DNA from: Podospora pseudoanserina
Lineage: Eukaryota > Ascomycota > Sordariomycetes > Sordariales > Podosporaceae
Length of the DNA stretch: 64,000 bases
NCBI RefSeq assembly: GCF_035222485.1
Contig: NC_085922.1
Coordinates: 1,317,001 to 1,381,000 of the forward strand
Direction of reading: 5' to 3'
The notes below the pieces were generated by a model that made no database searches, had not been told where the DNA came from, and worked only from the letters and a program-made list of their open reading frames with translations. Shown piece after piece: positions 58,064-64,000 of the stretch (positions are counted from its first letter, which is position 1; every line of letters begins with the position of its first letter). The translations under genes were made by a program, and so were the position numbers.

Positions 58064-59585
58064 TCAAACGGCAAACACCACAGCCAGCAAGGCAGCGAAA
58101 ACACCACCGAAAGAGCCAGTCGTCACATCTGCTCCATTGGTGTTCGTGGCGGGACTGGACGACGATGAGGACAAGGTGCTATTCAAGAGTATTGTCGAAG
58201 TAGAGGTCGTCGAGGAGACACCACTTCTAGGGCTGTTTCTAACGCCGGTCGAGGTACCTGCGCTCGAGAGAATTGTCGAACCAGAGACACCACTTCTAGG
58301 GCTGTTTCTGATACCGCTCGAGGTAGCTGTACTCGAGAGAATTGGCAAAGCAGAAGTCGTGGACAATGGTGGACTGGAAACATCACTTGCAGGGCTGTTT
58401 CCAACTCCGCTCGAGGTAGCTGCACTTGAAGAAGACTCCGTGGGAGGTCCGCCAGCTCCAGCATGGCCTGTAGTCACAGGCATCGGAACTGGGCTTCTGT
58501 CAAAGTGTGAGCATCCTGAACAATGTTGGAATCAACACGGAGCAAGGCCTGGACTCACGATGAGCCAGGCGGCTTGCACGAAATATCAAAAAGTGGCTTG
58601 GTCGTCAGCTGCCCAGCCGGAGTGATGCCAAAGTTGGGTTCAGCACCAGTCTGGTCGCCCTGGAACTTGTACCACCAGATGGGCTCTTTTCCGAACCTTG
58701 GGCAGCCGACCTCCTTCCAATATCGTTTGGCATTCTCGACCGAGGCGACAGACTGTCCCCAGGTTCTACCTGACACGGGATGCCCAGTTTCGGTGATCCA
58801 TACCGGCTTGCCTTGCGAAGCTGCTCGGGTCTTGTCCAAAGCTTCTTGGAAGAGGCGTGGGCTCTGCTCGATAGCGTTGTTGGGAAGCGCCGTCGATTGC
58901 CAGTATGGATAAGCGTCCATGCCGACCCAGTCACAAGCAGCAACCACTGCTGCATTGGAGCCGTTTACCCAAGCCGTCCACGTATCGACGTGTCCGATGG
59001 GGGCCTTCAGCTTCGTGCTGCTCAGCCGTTGTCGAACTTTTTGGATGTAGCCGACAATTACCTGAGGGTTGGCACCCGGATTTGAACCTTCCTCCACCGA
59101 GGCCGAGTTCCGGTACAAATCCTCACTGCCTACCGAGATGCCGTCAACAAGCCTCACAAATGCATCCCCATAACGGTTGACGGCGGTCACCAGAGCCTCG
59201 AGTTCTCTATCAAACTTGGCTGACCCAGCGGAGGCCCACATACCGAGCAGCAATCTCATGTTGGTGGCGATGGCAGCGGGGATAGCTTCGATGGGGTTGT
59301 TTCCAGCGTTTTCGTCTTGCTATTGGGCACGCTGTTAGTTTTGTCCAAGGTAGTCAGTCATGCAAACATAGGACAAACACATACAAGCATGGTGAACAGA
59401 CGAACGCTGATAAACCCGCCAGCAGGGGCACCCTGAAGTGCTTTGGCGGCCCGGAACTCATTTTCGTAGTCGGCCTGGTTCTTTACGCCTCCTGGCTTTT
59501 GGGCGCCAGAGTTGTAACCAAATACGGCACCCAAGACAGGTGTGAGTGAAGCAGCGAGTGCTGCCAGTCCAAGAGCTTTCCACAT
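58064..59585 (-). CDS. eglC: GPI-anchored GH17 endo-beta-1,3-glucanase (EglC type)
   Basis: Exons complement(59385-59585), complement(58559-59319) and complement(58064-58496); introns of 65 and 62 bases; 464 residues. Signal peptide about 1-19 (MWKALGLAALAASLTPVLGA). The GH17 barrel begins VFGYNSGAQKPGG and contains the two catalytic motifs, VGSED with the proposed acid Glu133 and WITETGHP with the proposed nucleophile Glu244, plus WVGMDAYPYWQ. After residue about 325 comes a Ser/Thr-rich linker with repeated RNSPRSGVS units. A final hydrophobic stretch (FGGVFAALLAVVFAV) after small residues fits a GPI-attachment signal. Enzymes of this type remodel beta-1,3-glucan in the cell wall. Confidence 0.95.
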
Positions 59586-60144
59586 GATGGAGCAAGACTA
59601 CCGGTACCAGAGAGACAAAACGATGAGGTAGGAGCTAGATTTCACGAGGACCAAAATGCTCCAAAAGAGTGCGAGTCCAAAAGTCCAAAAAGCGTGATAG
59701 CAGAGGTAACCTGCAGATGGTGTGGGAAGTAAATCCGAGGGAGAGGACGAAGCTTTTTTACGGGCTGAAGTGGTTCGATGAGACCACCCAGGCCGAAGAG
59801 CAATAAATATATGAGGTAGGAGCGATGAAACTTGAACGATATTAAAGAGTCACAAGAGGTAGTATGGTCGATAGGGTCCAAAGGTAAAAATGCAATTAGG
59901 GCAGCGAGATGCTAGTGAAACTAGAAAATCAAAAGATCTGAAGATGTGGCAGATGCAAAGGAGATATATTGAGGAACAGGAAAGGAATACGAAGCATGTT
60001 TCTGATTGTCGGGTCTTTGGGTAGCCACTGATTCTCTGGGCTTAGGCAAGAACATTGAAGTGGTCGAGATCGGCAAGAGCAGATCGTCATGTCTTGCGGT
60101 GTTCCTCCCCGTTGGCAGCTACATGACAGGCTAATGCTCCTGCC

Positions 60145-60333
60145 TCAACTCATTGGCGTAGTAGACATGGCAGTCGGAATTTCACACCGACGGGAAAGCA
60201 CCTGCCAGTTGCGTTCTTTCTTCAGCTGAACCGCTTCGTCACCTTTTGGCCATGTAGAAAATTGATTGGCCTGACCCACTTGCCAGAAGTTATCGTCCCA
60301 GCCGTTCAAGACGCCGCCGGCCTTCACAACGGC
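60145..60333 (-). other. Small ORF with coding-like codon use
   Basis: Begins with ATG at 60333 (preceded by AACGAGGTGT) and encodes 62 residues: a hydrophobic start (MVAVVKAGGVLNGW), then a charged, Trp-rich body with two RNWQV/NFWQV-like segments, ending in TPMS. The third positions at the start of the ORF are mostly G or C, as in the real genes of the window, unlike the surrounding DNA. I recognise no family. It could be the last exon of an unplaced gene, but I found no good upstream exon. Confidence 0.2.
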
Positions 60334-62102
60334 GACCATACACCTCGTTACACAGGAAAACAAGCTCACACAAGGAAGCCGCTGGGTTCCGAGGCGGTGA
60401 CGCTATTATCCCGATGATGCTGATCATGAGCTCGTATTCGAGCAACAAAGATACGATGGTGTCGATGTCGACTTGTGATCCGTGAATGATTCAGCAACTG
60501 TTCGGCCCATCGGTCTTATAGATGACACGCATAGATTCCCTCTCTTCAGACCACTGGCTCCTCTGTATCGTACCCTTTTGCTTCGGGCAAACCACGTGGC
60601 AACGTAACACAACCTCTGATTGATCCTACCAGACGACGACAGCATTAAACCTCGTGTTTTAAATCACATCGCCTGTCACGACCTACAAAGCATTGCCAGA
60701 GAGCTATTCGGTGGTGGTATAGACAAAAGCCCCGAGAGCACCACGTCGAGAGATGGACTCAGCTCGAGCTCACGACCAAAGGCAATGGGTCGCACAATCC
60801 TCCCAACACCTAAGAACCAATCGAGTTGAATGTTTTATAGGGCTGTGAATATGACCAATATTGCTACTACGTTGATCAGTTCACCAAGTTTGCGGTCCAT
60901 AGGTATATACGCTTCTTTTTCTTGTGCATTAACGACCCCTCCACCTCATCCATCCCCTCCGCAGGAGGTATTCTGCTACTCCCACAACTACAAACATCCA
61001 CATTATCAACACGAACGCCCTTAATATCACTGTCGTTGATATCCACCTTAACGTCGTCGCGTGACTACCACCGCCATCATGATACCCCCAACCGCCCTCA
61101 TCACCACCCTAACAAACACCCCAATGCGATATCACAACCCACACTTCCATGTTGACAGCGAAAATCTCTTGTCACAACAATACGATACAATCTACCTGCA
61201 TGTGAGATTAGGATAAAAAGAGGTTAAACTACGCCCACAAGCCCTCTCAGATCCCGTAAGCGAAACTCCCCGGTGACTTGGCTCACGTAGTAGGCAAGGT
61301 AGAGTCGGTCCGACCGACCCAATCGTCTCCGAGCGAAACGAAAAAAAGCTACCTACCGACCCGACAGTGCGATTCATATACATACCTTAGCTATCCTAAG
61401 TCCCCCAGTGTTAGGTAGGAACGCCCACAGAGACAGAAATCTGTCAGCCCACAGCTCGAAGTGAAAAGCTCGAGATCTGCTTTTTGAGCGTCCGCAAAGC
61501 AAATGTCGCGCGGGCGGCGAGCTGGACATAGGGTATATAATATTGGGAAAGTACCTTACCTTGGCAAATGACAAGCAACACCTGTTATGACATGCTGGAA
61601 TGATAGTCCTCGCGCATAGGACAAGTCAAGAATGAAACGCATAATACCAACCGTTGGATTTCCCAAGCATTGGCACCCCATCTCTTCCAGTCCTGCTGCA
61701 TCAGCTATCATCGCTATGACCTTCCCCCCAACGCAATCCCTTACCCCCTCCTCTCCTCATTTTCACATGCCGCACAACAGTTACCCTTCCCCATCCATCT
61801 ATCATCTCTCCCACATGCAGGGACCCAAACACCTCGCGTACCTATGCATCAACACCCATACATCCATCCAACCCCCCCGCCCCCAAACATCCCATCGCAC
61901 CCACATAAAACAACATTCAATCATATCCCCCTTCATCATCTGTACTTCAGCAAAGTAAATTACTATCTTGTATATACATATATTCTCATCTTTTAACTTC
62001 ATAACCCGCCCTTCCCCGGCCCAACTGCTCCTCACTTCATTAGGGAAAAAAGACAAGGAAAAAGTAAAGAAATGGGTATAATATTTAGTCATCATAGTTC
62101 AA

Positions 62103-62129
62103 TCCATCCATCCATCCATCCATCCATCC
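62103..62129 (+). repeat. (TCCA)n microsatellite
   Basis: Nearly seven uninterrupted TCCA units in the 3' flank of the receptor gene. Confidence 0.92.
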
Positions 62130-62636
62130 CGTTCCCCTTCCAAATTCCACCCATCCCATCCGATTCATTCCCCAGTCCCCCCCACCCCTAAGCTCGTTCA
62201 TTCCCTTCAGAAGAGAAAAATACCACCACCCTCTCCTCTGGTTCCTAGTCGTTGCTTCATCATCTTCTTGTTTATCTCGTGAATATCCTCTTTCCCGCCG
62301 TATTTGTTGTGAGAGGAAAAGATGAATGGTGTGTCGTGGTGGTGGTGGTAGTGGTAGGTCGGCTAGTTGTTTTGTGTGTGACTGCGGGTATTTCGTATGG
62401 ATTAGAACGAAATGTCGTTTTCATAAACAATAGACGCCTGCAAACGCCTCTCTCTCCCCTTATCATACAGCCTACCCAGCCCATAAGCGGAGAAAACAAC
62501 AACAACAACAAAAAAAAAACGCCTTCCCTTTGCCGAATTAATAGTAGGTGTAAAGCTCGTCGTCTCCAGATGGCCCCGCCAGTCCCTGGTGACAGTAGGT
62601 AGGTAGTGTACAAATCGCACGCTTGTACGAAAGACA

Positions 62637-64000
62637 TCATAGTTCTCGAACAAAGCCGCTGCTCAAGTCCTCAGTGCAGGCCCCGTTGCCGTTGAGCAAA
62701 CCCCCAGGATCCAGCAACTCCGGTCCTGCCTTCTCCGGCGAAGGCATGGAATATCCCGGTGCAGCGTTAGATCCCTCCTGGGTCGACTGCTCAATGGGCT
62801 CCAGACTCGGTGGTTTCGGCTTCGGCTTTGGTTGGATCGAGGTCAGGGGACTCAGGAATCCACCGAGATCTTGCAGCAGGGCTGCCGAGCCCCTTCGGAG
62901 ACCGTTGCCGCTTGCTTGCACCGCCGGTGAGGGGTGAGTTGTCGTTAGCCCAACTGGAATGTCCTTCGAAGACAGATAACTGCCTCGTCGACTCGTGGGC
63001 CCTACGTCATCGAGAAGACCGCCGTAGTCGAAAAACGACACGCGTCGGGTTGCTGTCGAATTACTCCTGACGGATGGGACTGGGTCGCTTGAAATCAATG
63101 GGTCGTCGCTTTGCGCTGCGCTGGCTCGGTTGGCACCCGGGAACTGCCAAGAGGTCATGTCTTCGTGCAGCTTGGTGGTCGCAATAGGCGCGGGCGTGAA
63201 CACTGGGTTCTCGTTTCCGGTGGGCTGTGATTCTCGGAGCTCGGGCTTGACGGCGTATCCCATATCCCGCACCAAATCCTCGTCGCTCCCCCAATGCTTC
63301 AAAACGGTTGGCCGTCGCGACTCGGAGGCGGATGAACGGTCAATGGTGGACGCTACTGCAACCGAGTCGTACTTGTACTTCCTCTTCTTGACGCCCCTGT
63401 CCCGAACAAAAGACCCGAGTACGAGGGCGTTGGCTGCAGCCGTCGCAAAGAGAAGCTCGATCGAGGCGTAGAGAGATCGGCTTTGTTGACTCCCCTGTTC
63501 GTTAATAATGTGTGGCACCCGGTAGATGGTCACTCCAATGGGCGCAAGGCTGAGGGAGAAGAGCATGACAAGCTGGGCTTTTCTCTTGGTGCTCATCGTG
63601 CTCCGAACGATGATGGGCACAGGGCAGATGATCAACAGCAAGTCTGTAAACACGTTGCAGACGGCCATTGTCAAGAGCTGCGCATACCCCTGACGGCATC
63701 TCCCGCCAGGATCCGGGAGGACTTGCCAGTAGTGTGAAAAGGGCTGACATTCCGTCAGGTCACTGATCACAACGGCGATGAACGTTGCAACGAGAACAGC
63801 ACGGATGAACCTCAACGAAAGCTCATACGACCGTTCCCATGTCACATTGAGGCGCCGAAAAAACTCCAAGATGGCGTTTTTCAGTACCCACAATCTGCAA
63901 AACGGTCAGCAAAAAGTTCCATGGCCCCAATGAACAACGCGGGAATTGTTTGGCATGGAACAACCTCGTGGCACGTCGTTCAAAGAAAAACGGCGTGCAT
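62637..64000 (-). CDS. Rhodopsin-like / PTH11-SAT4-type integral membrane protein (5' end beyond right edge)
   Basis: Exons complement(62637-63894) and complement(63965->64000), joined across a 70-base intron with donor GTTGTT and acceptor TTTGCAG; the join reads FFFERRATRL then WVLKNAILEF, in frame. The visible part holds about four of seven helices: FIRAVLVATFIAVVISDLTE, LLTMAVCNVFTDLLLIICPV, LVMLFSLSLAPIGVTIYRV and SIELLFATAAANALVLGSF, with the CQP and NVFTDL features of the fungal rhodopsin-like (SAT4/PTH11) family. After the last helix a cytoplasmic tail of about 240 residues is Ser/Pro/Arg-rich. Members act as, or resemble, surface receptors; the ligand is unknown. The N-terminal helices are outside the window. 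Confidence 0.88.

Larger units (their letters stand above)
59586..62636. other. Intergenic: glucanase upstream region and receptor 3' flank
   Basis: 3 kb. The left end is the glucanase promoter. A short minus-strand frame at 60145-60333 has some coding character (listed separately). A (TCCA)n run lies at 62103-62129. A TACCTACC/TAGGTAGG motif cluster occurs at about 61345-61425 and 62595-62607. The rest is A/C-rich and shows nothing I can name. Confidence 0.5.

Overview
The window is nuclear DNA of a filamentous ascomycete, most likely a Sordariomycete (Sordariales-like). Support for this: short introns of about 50-165 bases with GTNNGT/NAG ends and CTNAC-type branch sites, protein-coding genes separated by 0.3-5 kb, fungal-only families (Zn2Cys6 and C2H2/fungal-specific regulators, Nur1, PTH11/SAT4-type rhodopsin-like receptors), a GPI-anchored GH17 glucanase and a GH15 glucoamylase carrying a starch-binding domain. 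I placed 19 protein genes by joining exons by hand. No rRNA, tRNA, CRISPR or transposon could be supported.

Layout from left to right. 1-6.2 kb: the 5' part of an F-box protein gene (-, runs off the left edge) and a two-finger C2H2/fungal-specific regulator (-). 6.2-11.6 kb: a long stretch without a convincing gene. 11.6-18.8 kb: a SAP30-type Sin3-binding protein (+), the mitochondrial DnaJ Mdj1 (+) and glucoamylase (+). 19.1-21.6 kb: a hot-dog thioesterase (-) and PEX12 (+), divergent. 22.5-29.5 kb: a DHA2 drug:H+ antiporter (-) divergent from a Zn2Cys6 regulator (+). 33.1-35.9 kb: a PHD+SET protein of the Set3/Set4 type (-). 39.6-48 kb: a dense housekeeping block with NPC2 (+), V-ATPase subunit F (-), Nur1 (+), Bfr1 (-) and RPB5 (+). 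50.6-64 kb: four minus-strand genes for an alpha-arrestin, a Yke4/ZIP7-type zinc transporter, a GPI-anchored GH17 beta-1,3-glucanase and a rhodopsin-like receptor (runs off the right edge).

Between 19 and 50 kb the strands alternate strictly, giving divergent pairs (thioesterase/PEX12, MFS/Zn2Cys6, SET/NPC2, VMA7/NUR1, BFR1/RPB5) and convergent pairs between them. This is ordinary euchromatic fungal sequence, not an obvious gene cluster or novel defence/mobile system. The observations most worth following are: (i) the thioesterase ends in the PTS1-like tripeptide PKL and shares its promoter, which contains a CCTCGG fatty-acid-response-like hexamer, with the peroxisome biogenesis gene PEX12; (ii) a coding-looking, in-frame continuation of BFR1 through two TAG codons, with a possible phase-0 alternative intron that would remove both; and (iii) a G-poor region at about 31.6-32.75 kb that resembles a transcript leader but has no convincing protein. 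All exon joins are inferred from splice signals and reading frame, not from transcripts.
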